Of a stretch of DNA of 64,000 nucleotides, positions 22,695 to 34,153 are shown one piece after another. The DNA is taken from assembly GCA_039881045.1 (NCBI GenBank), contig JAYWVB010000019.1, positions 62,001-126,000 on the forward strand, written 5' to 3'. Numbering within the stretch: the first letter of the stretch is position 1; every line of letters begins with the position of its first letter. A program made the position numbers and the translations under genes. The notes beneath the pieces are model-generated. The model ran no database searches. It was not told the origin of the DNA and saw nothing but the letters and a program-made list of their open reading frames with translations. This DNA is from Chaetomium olivaceum. Lineage: Eukaryota > Ascomycota > Sordariomycetes > Sordariales > Chaetomiaceae.

Positions 22695-25130
22695 ATGAGC
22701 GACTATTACCACCACTTCCTATCCTCCATGGTGGGAGTTGGGGGGCAGCAAAACCCTAACCAGCTTGATGACGCCGGGCAGATGTCACAACCTCAGGTCA
22801 TGCCGATGGGCGTCTCTTCGGCACCCAACCCTTACCAAAGCCTGGGGTATTTCACCGGTTTCCCCGAGCCCATCATGTTCAATGCGCCCAAAGCGCAAAG
22901 AAGCAGAAGGAAATCCGCCCCGGGCCTAGATCACATCAAACATCGCCGTACAAGATCTGGCTGCTACACTTGCCGTAGCCGGCGAGTGAAGGTATCACCC
23001 CGCAAATCCCCCGCTACTAGACTCCGCTCTAACAACGTTACAGTGCGACGAAACACGTCCCGTCTGCGAAAGTACGTTCTGCTGTTGCTAGCACCTCAAA
23101 TACTACGGGAACCAGCGCTAACTAGAACTGCTACAGGATGCAGGAAGGGAAAGAGGGAATGTATCTACCCGGAGCCTCCGCCCCCAAAGGGATCGGGCGC
23201 CGCAGGCTCCAAAGACTCGGCCGGGGCGAGCCAGCAAGCGAGTCCAAGTTCCTCCGCGGCGATGACGACGACGAGGTCGAGCAAGACACGAAGCTAGACC
23301 CGATTATGGACGAAGACGAAGACGAACCGGAGAGCGCGACATCCCAAACCTCGGCGCCGAATTTCCCGCTCCGGAGATCCAGTACCGCATCCTCGTTCGG
23401 GCGCCAGCGCGTTCCTGCAGGCCATCGTCAAGGGTCGGAAACCCCCTCCTACGACGAATACAAGGACTCGTCACCAGCCTTATCGTCCGGCGTCACCAGC
23501 GCTCACACGCCTGCCGGGCTTCATTTCCCTGATGGATCTACCGCCACAACCGCCTCCCGTCCTGACTGGACATTCCTCCCACCCGAACTACAATTCTACC
23601 TAAGCTATTTGGAGAACATAACTCACTACCATTATTGCGTCGTAAACGATGCGGACGACTTTTTTCGGTCAATTTTGCCCGGGTTGGCGATCCGTGACGA
23701 GGCGCTTCTTTATGCGGTTGCGGGCTTCGCAGCATATCACCACTCGATGAAGAACCCGAATGGGCAGATCCATGAGTTTCTTCAGTATTACAGCCGTAGC
23801 GTCACGTTGCTTCTGGACTCTCTGAAGAAGGAACAGCACACGGTAGGAACATTATTGACGATTCTGCAGCTCGCCACGATCGAGGTACGTGACACAAGAA
23901 CCCCGGATGTGACGGCATCTCGACATACTAATACCGGTGAAAGGAATACCTCGGCGACTGGGTCAACCTCATGGGCCACCAAAAAGCAGCTTTCGAAGTG
24001 ATAACCAAGCTGTTTACACCGCAGACAGTGATGCAAACACCCGTGGGTCGTGTTGCTCTGATGTGGTACTCTCGGTATGACGTTTTTATCGGCATCATGG
24101 GGAGCTTTGGGACCTCCTTGTCTCGAGATTGGTTCGTAACATCATTGGGATACTACGACGCAAGGGCAGCAGCAGAACCCCGAAACTTGACTTGGAAAAT
24201 CGAGGCCTCCTCGGCGCGAGTGCGGCTGATCTCGCAGGAAATGTCGGATCTTTTCGCCAAGGGCGCAAAACAGGAGTTTACGGAGGAGGAGTACGCTGCC
24301 GAGCATCGCAGGCTGTCTGCCTCGTGGGAGGAGTGGAAAATTTCATTCGACACTACCCTCAAGGATCCAGCGTATCTGGTGACCGACTTCCCCACCGACC
24401 GGACGCCCGACGCCGACGACATTGTGAACCCGTTCGAGCCCGGGGTCCTCTTTCGGCCCCCGCTCTTTGCCTCGACGTTGATGGCGTGCGAATATCACTC
24501 GACTTCGCTCATGCACGCCAGCCAGAGCCCGTCAGCACTTACGGAGGAGGACCGGGCGAAGTTGATAGAGCACGCATACGCCATATGTAGGATCTGCGAA
24601 ACGGTAGAGCTCTGGCCTCACAGCCCGCCGGGGAGCTTGTTGATCCTGCAAGCGTGTCTTGGTATCGCAGCACTTTATTTGCGACCGGATCCGAAGCATT
24701 ACATGTGGATCAGGAGGAAGTTCGCTTTACTCGAGACGATGGGGTGAGTTTGGCTTCTGTGCTGTGTTTGACAGGGCGTACAGAGACTGGGGATGAGCTC
24801 GCATGCTTTGATCAAGTCTCGCGCGGAATAGATCGTGCTAACCGAAAGTATAGGTACATATCCCCCATCACAATGCGCACACGCATGGCCGAACTTTTCA
24901 ATGACGAGAGTTGCATCCGATGGTGGCTCCCAAACGACGAGGGATTTAGCCCCTTGCTCCAAAATATCCGGGCCATTGCGGACGAGCGCAATGCGATGGC
25001 AGTGTCGACTCAGAGAGAGAGTCTGCAGCAGATTCGCCATGTGTTCTCAAGGATGCAGATTGCGCAAGAACACGCCGAGGGCAACGACAGCGCGCATGCA
25101 GGGGCAAAGAGGAAGCACCCGGAGGCCTAA
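22695..25130 (+). CDS. Zn(II)2Cys6 fungal transcription factor, apparent one-base deletion in the linker
   Basis: DNA-binding regulator of the fungal binuclear zinc-cluster class. Exons: 22695-22991, 23044-23071 (28 nt), 23137-23884, 23944-24743 and 24854-25130. The zinc cluster is built across three exons: RTRSGCYTCRSRRVK + CDETRPVCE + RCRKGKREC. Its Cys residues are about 90, 93, 100, 107, 110 and 117, giving CX2CX6CX6CX2CX6C. Its position after a ~85-residue N-terminal extension is slightly unusual. An acidic linker (DEDEDEPES) and a middle-homology-like helical region follow (LPPELQFYLSYLENITHYHY, LLTILQLATIEYLGDW). The frame entering exon 3 ends at 23297, while the continuing protein is in another frame. 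One base seems missing in about 23225-23275. Corrected length is about 716 residues. An in-frame upstream ATG at 22632 is possible. The target pathway is unknown. Confidence 0.87.
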
Positions 25131-26828
25131 ACAAGGGGGGTGCCGTCGAGGATTGCACCGGTCTGCCTACCCGCCGAGTATCCGCCAACGTGCACGGCGG
25201 CCCAAGCAGCAAAGTAGATTGCAGGAGTCCGAAGCTTCATGGGGCCCTCGACATCATCGTCGCTCCGCATTCCGACCATCCGAGCGCTTCCAAGCAGCAT
25301 CCCTGAATTCGGAGGAGACCTGAACGGCGGAGGTGTGGAACTGGGACCTCGTGGGAAGCGGGACGCGGAACGTGGGAACCCAATGATGAGCGGGAAGGGT
25401 TGACGTTGGGGTTCCAGGCGGCTCATGATGCGGCTCCCTCTGCCGTGGGTGGCCCATGTGGTCCCTGGACAATTTCCTGGGACCCGATAATGCGGCCCTG
25501 CGACGTCAAAATCTCGATGCTAATGCAGGGGCCGACGCTTGGATCACCCCTTGAACCGTTTTTGAAGATCTGAAACACACTTTCGGCACTCGGGATCTCA
25601 CCACCCCCACACGATCCCCAACCACCCGCTGGAAAGCTGGCAACTCCGGCGCATCGCCCGGCCAAAAAACACCCTGGTTGTTAGTTTATCGGACGAACTG
25701 GTTCCCACCTGGCGCCAATTCTTCTCGGAAACCGGGCGCCGTCGTCCCAACTCGCCCACTTCGGACGACACTACGGCCACACCCAATCCCCCCTGAGAAC
25801 ACCGGGGAAATCGGCGAGCAAACCCGCCAAAGCCTGCATCTCCCTGCTTCCTCTTTTTCGTATTCGCAATGCGGCTGTTTTCCGGGCTTGGCTGATCGGC
25901 CATGGTCCAGCTTCACATCCGCGACGACGACCCTCGACCTTGGCACCTCCCCGGCCTTCAACCCCCTCATCGTCGTCTTTCTCTCACCCGGCACGATAAG
26001 CCCTCAATCTTGGGGTAGTTTCACTTTCACTTCATGTATTTACCCGTTTGTTTGTTTGTTTTGTTTTCTACACGCTTTTGGTCTCATCCCCGTCTTCTTC
26101 CCTGTCTAATATTTCAAACATCCTAACAAATTTTTTGTCTTTTGCGCTGGGCATGTTCATAGCGCTTCTTCCACCTACAACCTAATCATTTTCCCTCTTC
26201 ACCCTTTTTGCTGTTATTTTTTCCGCGTTGGCACACACAAAAAGAAAGACGCATTGCTACTAATACGCAGGCAATATGAGACGCTGCGATAGAGGGAGAA
26301 GAGAAGGGATATACACAAAATACATGCATAACTAGGGGTGGGAAACGGCTATATTTGGGCGAAGCGTGATCGGCGGGCCGCATCGAGTGATGCGGGCGAG
26401 ACCGCATAGCGAGGAGGCGCAAGAGCGGGAAGATATGGTGATGATTACTATGGTGTGTGTGGGTGAGGAGGATCATTGCACTTGGGGGTATACCCAGTCG
26501 TGACGGTGTACAAAGGGGGTGGAGGGCGGCGGTTGCATCTATCTCACTGAGTTGGAGGCACGAGCATTCGGCGTTCTTACAATGTATTAAGTACTGTACA
26601 AAGACAATTTAATGAACCATTCATACCTGAACCAGCCGATTCCAAGTATTCTGTCGCCTCGATAGTTACCCAGCACTCGATCCGACAAGCATGGTAGGTG
26701 GTTACTAAACCGACAACACATCTAGCATCGCTCCAAAAGTACTGATATTATTATAAACACAGTATGCAGAATAGAATCCTGGGGGTTGGGGGGTTATTAA
26801 CCGGCCGTCAGAGAGCCTCAACGGAAAC
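25131..26828. other. Convergent intergenic region, transcription factor / MOB3
   Basis: 1.7 kb with both 3' regions. Includes a TTTG-type low-complexity tract at about 26046-26070. No supported gene. Confidence 0.5.
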
Positions 26829-28797
26829 CTAATCCTGGTCACCCTTCTCTTCGCTAGGCTTCTTCTTCTCCTCGGTCGGTTCCGTCTCAGCCGGCTTCTC
26901 CTCGGCGCTCTTCTCTTGCTCTTCCGTTGCGGCGGTGTCCGCCTCGGTCTTGGCATCATCATCAGACGGCGCCTCGTCCTCGTCTTCCCCAGCGGGCGTA
27001 GCCGCTTCGGTTTGAACCTTCCCCGGAGCATCAGTAGTAGCCCTAGCCTGTGACTCAGGGTCGGGGTCAGACCCAGAGGCGGGTTCTGACCCTGTCGTTG
27101 TTGGCTCGTTTTGGCTCCCCTCGCCAGCCTTCTTGCCGTCGGTTAGTGGCAGATATGAAGATGGTGCCGCCGCTGCTGCTTCTGGCTGCTCTTCGACGGT
27201 CCCCGCATCCGGCTCTGTCACATTATTCGCGGATGCAGGGGCTGAAGATACCAAGTCGGGCTCTCCGCTTGCTTCCTCGGATTCCGGAGCGGGCTCCTCG
27301 GCAGTGTCGGGCTGGCTCTGCTTCTCCTCAGCTGGCGTCGCCGACTGAGCCTCCGCTTCGGGTTCCGGTTCTGACTGGTGTTCCGGTTTCGGCTCCGATG
27401 CAGAGTCGGAGAGGGTTTGGGCTGGGGCTTCGGGCTCAGCGGCGAACTCGTGTTCTGGCCCCGGTATTTCAGCCTCTTGTATGACAACCTCCGGTGCTTG
27501 CTCCTGTTTCGGCTGGCCCTCATCACCTTCGGCCCCGGGTGGCGGAATCACGCTGGGCGGTCGCACCGGGTGGTCGGCCGCGGTTAGGGGCTTGTGCTCC
27601 ACTATCACCGGGATACTGGCCGATTCCCTTTCGTCCTCGGCCACCGAAGGGGGCGCTGAGATGCGCATTCCGCGTAGTCTGTGGGACAGGTCGGAGCCAT
27701 CGTCTTCGTCTGCCTCGGGCACCGTCGTGACGGCGCTTCCTGTCGAGGGACTGCTCTTAATGTGTCTCCTCGTGTTGGTACGGTTTACGGAAGAGTAATC
27801 CCCGTCCTCGCCTTCACGCTGAGCTGGCGGTTTCACGATTGAGATGGGGCCTAGCAGTTGCGGTTGCTGCTGCTGCCTCCTGTCGCCTCGGTCCCCGAGA
27901 TCTGCCGCACCCGAGTTGCTGTCTAACCCTTCCGCTTCGGGCGGCAGCTTGTAGTTCTCCGCTGGCAGGAGGTCGTAGACGTCGCACACGGTCTTGAAGA
28001 AGACGTAGAGGCCGCCCTGGCCCTCGACGGACCAGAACACGCCGCGGTGCTGAAACCAGGCGTGCGCGAAGATGCGGTGCAGGCGGCGGAACACATTGAC
28101 CAGGTTCTTGAGGGCGGTGTTCTTGTCGTGGGTGTCAACAACGAAACGGCTCGGGAAGATCTTGGGGTTCGTCACGATGTTAGTGGCCCAGTCGAGAGTG
28201 TGGCAGCAATAATCGATGGCGCAGCAGCTCTTGGGAGCGTCGTGAACGGCGCATAGGAACTGCCACTCGCCAGCACGCATCTCGGGACAAGTGGCGGCGC
28301 TGCACGGCGGGGTATCGAACAGAAAGCCAACGATCAACGTGTTGCACTGCGCGATCAAGAAGCGGCAGAGCTCGTACAACCATAGTGTCTTATCGATGCC
28401 GGCGGCGGGCTCGCTAGCAGCTTTGCTGTGTCGCGGCTGATAGGGGTCGTGTGGCTTGATGTATGGTAGTAGTGCAGGGCTGCTAGGTGTTCCTGGAGTT
28501 GGAAGGCCGAGTCAAGCTGTTCGTGCGCCCAGCGGCCAGGTCAGCCCAGTCAACTACTGATACACAAGGGACCTAATGTACCTCATGCAACGGGACGAGC
28601 GGAGGACCAGCAGCCATGTCGGCCGACTTTGTGCCCGGATGAATGCGCCGCTTGGCATTTGTATCAATAGCCGTCTGTTCAATTTGGGCAGCCTGGCGCG
28701 CTGCATTGGGGCCCATCAGCGGCGACTTCGGTGTTCGTTGAATCTCGGCCGGAGGCGGCGGGCTAGGCAGCCGAGGCGAGCTCGGCGGCAGCGACAT
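26829..28797 (-). CDS. mob3: MOB3/phocein (MOB4-type) STRIPAK subunit with long acidic tail, one net frameshift
   Basis: Mob-family adaptor of the phocein type, a subunit of the striatin-interacting phosphatase and kinase (STRIPAK) complex. In Sordaria and Neurospora MOB3 is needed for hyphal fusion and fruiting-body development. Exon 1 (28582-28797) is 72 codons starting MSLPPSSPRLPSPPPP; the intron is 28517-28581 (65 nt); exon 2 is 28516-26829. Mob-core motifs are CPEMRAGEWQFLC, CCAIDYCCHTLDWAT, KIFPSRFVVDTHDKN and RRLHRIFAHAWFQHRGVFW, including the Cys/His zinc ligands. Exon 2 opens with LDSAFQLQEHLAAL, then shifts frame near 28468-28476 before LPYIKPHDPYQ. One missing (or two extra) bases explain this. 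About 350 C-terminal residues are Glu/Pro/Ala/Ser-rich, a long tail also found in filamentous-fungal MOB3. Corrected length is about 634 residues. Confidence 0.9.
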
Positions 28798-29406
28798 GGC
28801 GTCTCGGAATTTGGAAGGAAATCAATAATGACACGGGCTGAGGAGGTAGTAAGGTTTGCGCTTCTCGTTGTTGAGTGTCGACGCGCCCCGCTGTCAAGTG
28901 TGACAGACAGTAATCTCCAATACCCTCCGTTCGTTGATCCGGGGGTGGTTGATCCTTCCGAGCTGTTCGTCCCTATGTATTGCACCTAGATTTCCTTCGG
29001 AAGGTTCCTAGCTGCTGGTCGAGGTGGTGATCGACTCTAATCGTGAAGTTGTGGCGCGGCGAAGAAGAGGGAGGCTGGTTGTCAGTCGAGATTTCTGGGC
29101 GCTTAACTCTCGGGATTTGGTGGTGTTTAGCGGGAGCGTTGAAGCTGAGGCTGCAGCTACCCCTGCAATGGATGTTGTGCCTGTTGGCTGTGCCCCTTTG
29201 TGTGATACTTTACGTAATATCGTAACAACAACCGTACGAATACCGTGTATTGTAAGCTGATGCACTTAATCCAAAGTTGCCCCGCCATCTCAACCTCCTT
29301 ACCTGCATGTAACTGCCAACATCAAAGATACAACGAATCTTGCTATAATTCCAGAATACCACAGTTATCGACGTTCAGAGTGTTTACGTACGTCTCGCAG
29401 GCAGCA
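28798..29406. promoter_or_regulatory. Divergent intergenic region MOB3 / ZNG1
   Basis: 609 bp between two divergent start codons, so probably a shared promoter region. Nothing specific recognised. Confidence 0.5.
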
Positions 29407-30864
29407 ATGGACTTGGATGACGATGCGCCGCCAGAGCTGGTTGTCACGGGCACCGAGCTGGAGCCTGAGGAGAAGCCAGTGAAAGTACCCATCACATTGA
29501 TTACTGGTGTGTAATTGCTGCCCTTCTTTCATATTTGTTTTGCTTATATTATTTCATGTCTTCTCGGCAGGTTTGAAGTCTAATAAGAAATTCAGGTTAT
29601 CTGGGGGCAGGAAAGACAACACTTCTAAACTACATCCTGACTGCGGAGCACGGGAAGAAGATCGCCGTGATCATGAACGGTAAGATCGGACGGTACTTTT
29701 GTGCATGCCCAGGTATATTGACTCGCTGACTGGGATATATAGAGTTTGGTGACTGTAAGCCATATTTGAGCTAGGCTAAGCACTCCTTGAGCTGACATGG
29801 TAAATAGCCCTGGATATCGAGAAGTCCCTGACTATCAACAAGGACGGCGAGTCGGTCGAAGAGTGGATGGACGTGGGTAATGGATGCATATGCTGCTCCG
29901 TCAAGTAAGGCGAAACCTTGAATTTCAAGTCGGCACGCGTTTTAACATGACTCCGCAGAGATACTGGCGTGAACGCCATCGAGTCATTGATGGAGAAGAA
30001 GGGCAAGTTCGACTACATCCTCCTCGAGACCACGGGCCTGGCAGATCCGGGAACATTGCGCCATTGTTCTGGATGGACGACGGGCTTGGCAGCACCATCT
30101 ACCTAGACGGCATCGTGACCCTCGTCGACGCCAAGAACATCCTACGCAGCCTAGATGACCCCGCGGGCAAGGTTGAAGGCCACGAGGAAAGTGATGACGC
30201 CTACGGGCCGGTCATGACAACCGCCCATGTACAGATTTCACACGCAGATGTCATCGTCATCAACAAATCGGATCTGGTCAGCGAACCGGAGCTGCAGGCT
30301 GTGAAAGACAGGATTGTGTCCATCAATGGGCTCGCAAAGATCTTCGTCACCAGTCAAAGTGTGGTGCCGAAACTCGAGGGGTTTCTCCTTGACCTACACG
30401 CATATGATAGGGTCGAGGAGCTTGACCGTGCAGAACTCGGCCATAGCCACCTCGATAAGGTAGGAGCTCGACCTAGTGTGGTTTGGTTGCCAGACCAGCG
30501 CTGACTTGGACAGACAATCTCGACCATATCGATTCCGCTGCCTAGGTTAACCAAGAAACAGCAAGCAGCGCTGGATGCCTGGCTGCGATCGGTTCTATGG
30601 GAAAATGTGCTCCCAGGCCATAAGCCAACAGATGGCCCGGCATACGATATCCACCGTCTAAAGGGTCGCTTTTTCAGTGATGTGGGGAGGGAAAGGATCA
30701 TCCAAGGAGTGCGAGAGATCTTTGACATTTTCGACAGCCCTTCGCAGCAGCAAGATTCGGATGGACCAGAAGCAGGTAAGATGGTGCTGATCGGGCGCCA
30801 TCTGGACAGCTTCGATTTCCGAAAGAGTTTAGAGGATGCTCTAGGGGGCGCTAAACCCCTATGA
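29407..30864 (+). CDS. ZNG1: ZNG1-type COG0523/CobW GTPase (zinc metallochaperone), one missing G
   Basis: G3E-family GTPase. Eukaryotic ZNG1 transfers zinc to methionine aminopeptidase 1. Six exons: 29407-29506, 29596-29679, 29743-29754 (a 12-nt microexon), 29808-29904, 29959-30459 and 30514-30864. Motifs: N-terminal APPELV-type segment, P-loop [15 protein letters not shown] (made by the microexon and its flanks), the metal site GNGCICCSV (CXCC), [10 protein letters not shown]4 motif NKSD, and C-terminal LDSFDF. At 30049-30051 the sequence has GGG where GGGG is needed for [11 protein letters not shown]. Without it the frame is lost, so the locus is one base short. Corrected length is 381 residues, normal for the family. 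The metazoan N-terminal CPELV motif lacks its Cys here. Divergent from MOB3. Confidence 0.92.
29743..29754 (+). other. ZNG1: 12-nt microexon of ZNG1
   Basis: Bounded by introns of 63 nt (29680-29742) and 53 nt (29755-29807), each GT-AG and phase 1. It encodes the core of the conserved EFGD(S) motif. Omitting it would keep the frame but delete four invariant residues. Confidence 0.85.
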
Positions 30865-31477
30865 AATGAGTGTGGCTTCATGATAGACACCGGATCGTTA
30901 GACGCAGCGCTCAAACTCATTCGTGTTCATGTTGAATCATCTGGGTGATGCGCTGTGTTGTGTGTGTCAAGCGACACTGGACGAAACAAAAAACAATTTG
31001 CAAGCCATCAAGGTGTCAGATCAATGTACATGTACCTAGGTATGCACCTAGAGCTAGCAATTATGTGTACCATTTGCAAACTTATGCAACTTGCCAAAAC
31101 TCCGAGATCCCCCCGGTAAACATTTGGTTGCGTTAGACTCGTGGTAAACAAAGCGCTGGGAGGCCAACTCGAGATGGACTTGATGTTTGTTGATGTTGTT
31201 TTCGAGTGTGGTTACATTCTTCGTACCCTGGCATCTCCTTATGGGTGTTGGTTGTGATTACGATGGGCACGGGCCTCGCGCTAGCGGCGAACGGCAGAGC
31301 CTTGGTTCAGTGTTTGCGGCGGCCCCACAGCGACTGCTCCGTCTTGGAAGGGAGGGTCCCACCAACATCGACATCCAACACCGAAACCAGACAAGTGAAG
31401 CCATTCGCTTCATACGGAACCCCGCGAACGTACCGCCAGACGAACGAACGAACGAATAGCGCACGCGCGCAGCCTCA
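30865..31477. other. Intergenic ZNG1 / NOT2
   Basis: 613 bp. Holds the palindrome TACCTAGGTA at 31033-31042 and a short (ACGA)n-like tract at about 31438-31455, just before the NOT2 start. No supported gene. Confidence 0.5.
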
Positions 31478-32018
31478 ATGATGAACCGACCAGGTACGGT
31501 GGCAACGCCCCAGTCCTTCCTGCGAACCCCAGATCCCGATCCCTCGTGTGCCCCGCTGTTTGCCCCGTCCCGGTATCGACCTTGACCTCATACCCCGGTC
31601 TCCTTCTCCGTTGCCTGAGAAGTGCGGGCTCAGGTCTGCCTTGAGATGGGTTATAGTTAGAAAATGGCCAATAACCTAGGGGTGAGGGTGTATGAAAGTC
31701 GTAGCGCACCCCCAGAGCTTACGGTCGAGCATCGTCCTTCAGGGTTACGGAGTGGTCTTCCGTGGGCAATATAATGGGGAAAGGCTTGGGGGTTAACCTC
31801 CGCTCGTTGTTCACATATCGAGCTGGAGTTTTCCCTGCCGCACGGTTGGAGTGGGCTATTCTAGATAGACCCCGAGTCTCGGGCGCCCCTCCCTCTCGAC
31901 AACCCCTCGCTCGCACCCCAACGACAACGCGACTGCATGAATTAGATGTGCTAACGCGCTTGGGATATCAGGACCTGTACCACAAACTCTCCGCGGCATG
32001 CCCGGGGGGTTTGGGAGT

Positions 32019-32053
<35 letters not shown>

Positions 32054-34153
32054 ACAATCAGCCCGCGCCGTCTCGAATAGGTTACCGAACGGGAAGATAG
32101 GTAGGAGGCCCGCGGTGCAGTCGCGCTCTTGACGTTTAACGCGCCTACGGTTTTCGACAAAGGTTAACACTGGCTTATAGGGCCGGGAGGAAACGGGGCA
32201 GGCTGGGGGTTCGGCGCCATGCCCATGGGGGGGAATGGAAGCGCACCCACGGCGGCGACGGCAAGGCAAATAGGAGGGAATATTAGCTTCGCGCAGAGCT
32301 TGGCCGGATCCCAGCAACCGTCGACACCATTGGACCCATCGTAAGTGGCATTTTCTCTTCTTCGTGCTGGTTCTGTGACTCGTCGACCTTTGGACCCTTC
32401 GCCCCATCTCTCGGTCCATCTGTTCTCATGTTTCGGCCATGTCCTCCGTCGCAAATCGCCTGTCAACCCCAGTGGAGTCCTTCAGTTCCTATTTCATCAC
32501 GACTCCTTTGCGCATCGACACTTTTTTCGATTGCGCAAAGGCGTCAAATCTCTTTCCCTTTCCCAGCTTAAGTTGGGGCGTCTACATACTTTCCCACATC
32601 GGGGTTTCCAGCTACTCGTCACAGTCGGCGATCGGAATGGCACAGTCGCAGCATCACAAGCTCAAGCTTTCTATCAAACCGAAGGAGAGGAGCCTCGCTA
32701 AAGAGCCCCAGAGACTGGCTGAAGGGCTTCCCTACGCATCAATCGTGAAGGGGTACTACGGATCTGTTCCCTGCCTTTATCGCTGTTGCGAGCCCTGCTC
32801 TCTGTTGACCTTACGGCGGCGCTCACGTGATAGGCGAAACAATGCTGACCAGTGTCTCGATGCAGGGAATTTCCATCCTTATCCAATACATCTCAACTCA
32901 ATTCAGCGAGTCAATCATCCATGTGGTCAGCGCAAGGGCCCCGGAATCTCAGTGGAGGGGTTCACCGAGGCGGAGGAACTCCGGTCTCGTCGCAACAGAA
33001 CCAACCGGACGACTTGTTTACTTCACGTTTACCGTCTGCCCAAGGTTCATTCAGGTTCGGCAACCAAGGGAGCGCGTCCCAGCCAGCGCAGGGGCAACCT
33101 GGTGTGGCTGAGGAATTTCCGCCGTTAAACCGATCCGCGAATGGTGAGATCGGGGGGCAAGATCGAGGAGCGAACCTGATGTCGACCCTCGGCTTTGGTG
33201 CCCAGGGCTCAACTGGAACCGCCATGCATGCGAATCGGACAGGGAACGGCTTGTTGAGCGCGCTGTCCGCGACCTCGAGGACCGGGGATACCCGCTCACC
33301 GACGGCGATAGCACGGCCTCAAGACCCGCGCAGCCCGGTCGAGGATGAACCGCACCAAAAGCCAGCAGGGTACCGCGAGGGCTCGGTAGACTCGGTGGGT
33401 GCGAGAAACCCCCTCGGCGCAATCGGCAATGACCCTCCAACCGGAAAAGGCAAGGAGGAGGACAGGTCACCTGCTACCCAGGTGCAAGATCCGTTAGAGG
33501 GCATGGCGCCCATCGATAAATGGGGCTTGAAGGGTATCCGGACGCTGATGAACAACTTTCCGGATTACAACGCCTTGACGTGCGGCATGGACCCGGCAGC
33601 GTTGGGCTTGGATATGCGCTCGGCAGAGTAAGCGGTTAACATACATTCAGTTCGGATCTAGCTGCTAACTCTCCCCAGAACCTTGTCCACCAAGGTCTAC
33701 TCACTATTTGAGGAGGTTGCGCCCCGGTCGCCGGTACCAAAGTTCCGGCTGCCTGACTGCTACCAAGTCAAGAACGTCCAGCCGATCGAGGCCAAGATCT
33801 CGAGCTTCAACGAAGAAACCTTGATGTTGATGTTTTACAGCTGTCCGCGGGATATCAAGCAGCAGATGGCCGCCATGGAGCTCAACAACCGCAACTGGAG
33901 GTGGCACAAGAAAATGCAGATGTGGTTAACCAAGGACGACCTCATGGTGCCCCAGTCACTGGGACCGTCCCATGAACGCGGCTACTATGTCGTCTGGGAC
34001 ACAGTCAACTGGCGCAAGGATAGGGTGCGTAACAAAAGAGCGCTTGGAACTATTTTCCAAAGTCCATTACTGACTATTTTGCAGCGGGAACTGATGCTGC
34101 ATTACGGGGATCTCGAAACTACGCCTGCTGGGTTGCAGAGCATACCAGCTTAA
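31478..34153 (+). CDS. NOT2: CCR4-NOT complex subunit NOT2
   Basis: Scaffold/regulatory subunit of the CCR4-NOT deadenylase complex (yeast NOT2/CDC36), acting in mRNA decay and transcription. Six exons: 31478-31493, 31972-32100, 32181-32340, 32866-33627, 33679-34024 and 34085-34153. From the ATG at 31481 this gives 492 residues and the frame closes with no correction. The N-terminus holds a Gln-rich run encoded by CAG/CAA repeats (about 32014-32058). Then come ISFAQSLAGSQQPSTPLDPS and EFPSLSN, and a Ser/Pro-rich middle with QDPLEGMAPIDKWGLKGIRT. The C-terminal NOT2/3/5 domain has FRLPDCYQVKN, FYSCPRDIKQQMAAMELNNR, WRWHKKMQMWLTKD and ERGYYVVWDTVNWRKDRREL. Introns 1 (478 nt) and 3 (525 nt) are unusually long for this window. 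Confidence 0.94.
32014..32058 (+). repeat. CAG/CAA repeat encoding a Gln run in NOT2
   Basis: Imperfect trinucleotide repeat in exon 2 of NOT2, mixed CAG, CAA and AGCAAC-type units. It is translated as polyglutamine and could be length-polymorphic. Confidence 0.8.

Noticed and set aside
26046..26070. TTTG-rich tract as a possible telomere-like or CRISPR-like repeat
   Set aside because: Short, imperfect low-complexity sequence with no spacer structure and no TTAGGG array.
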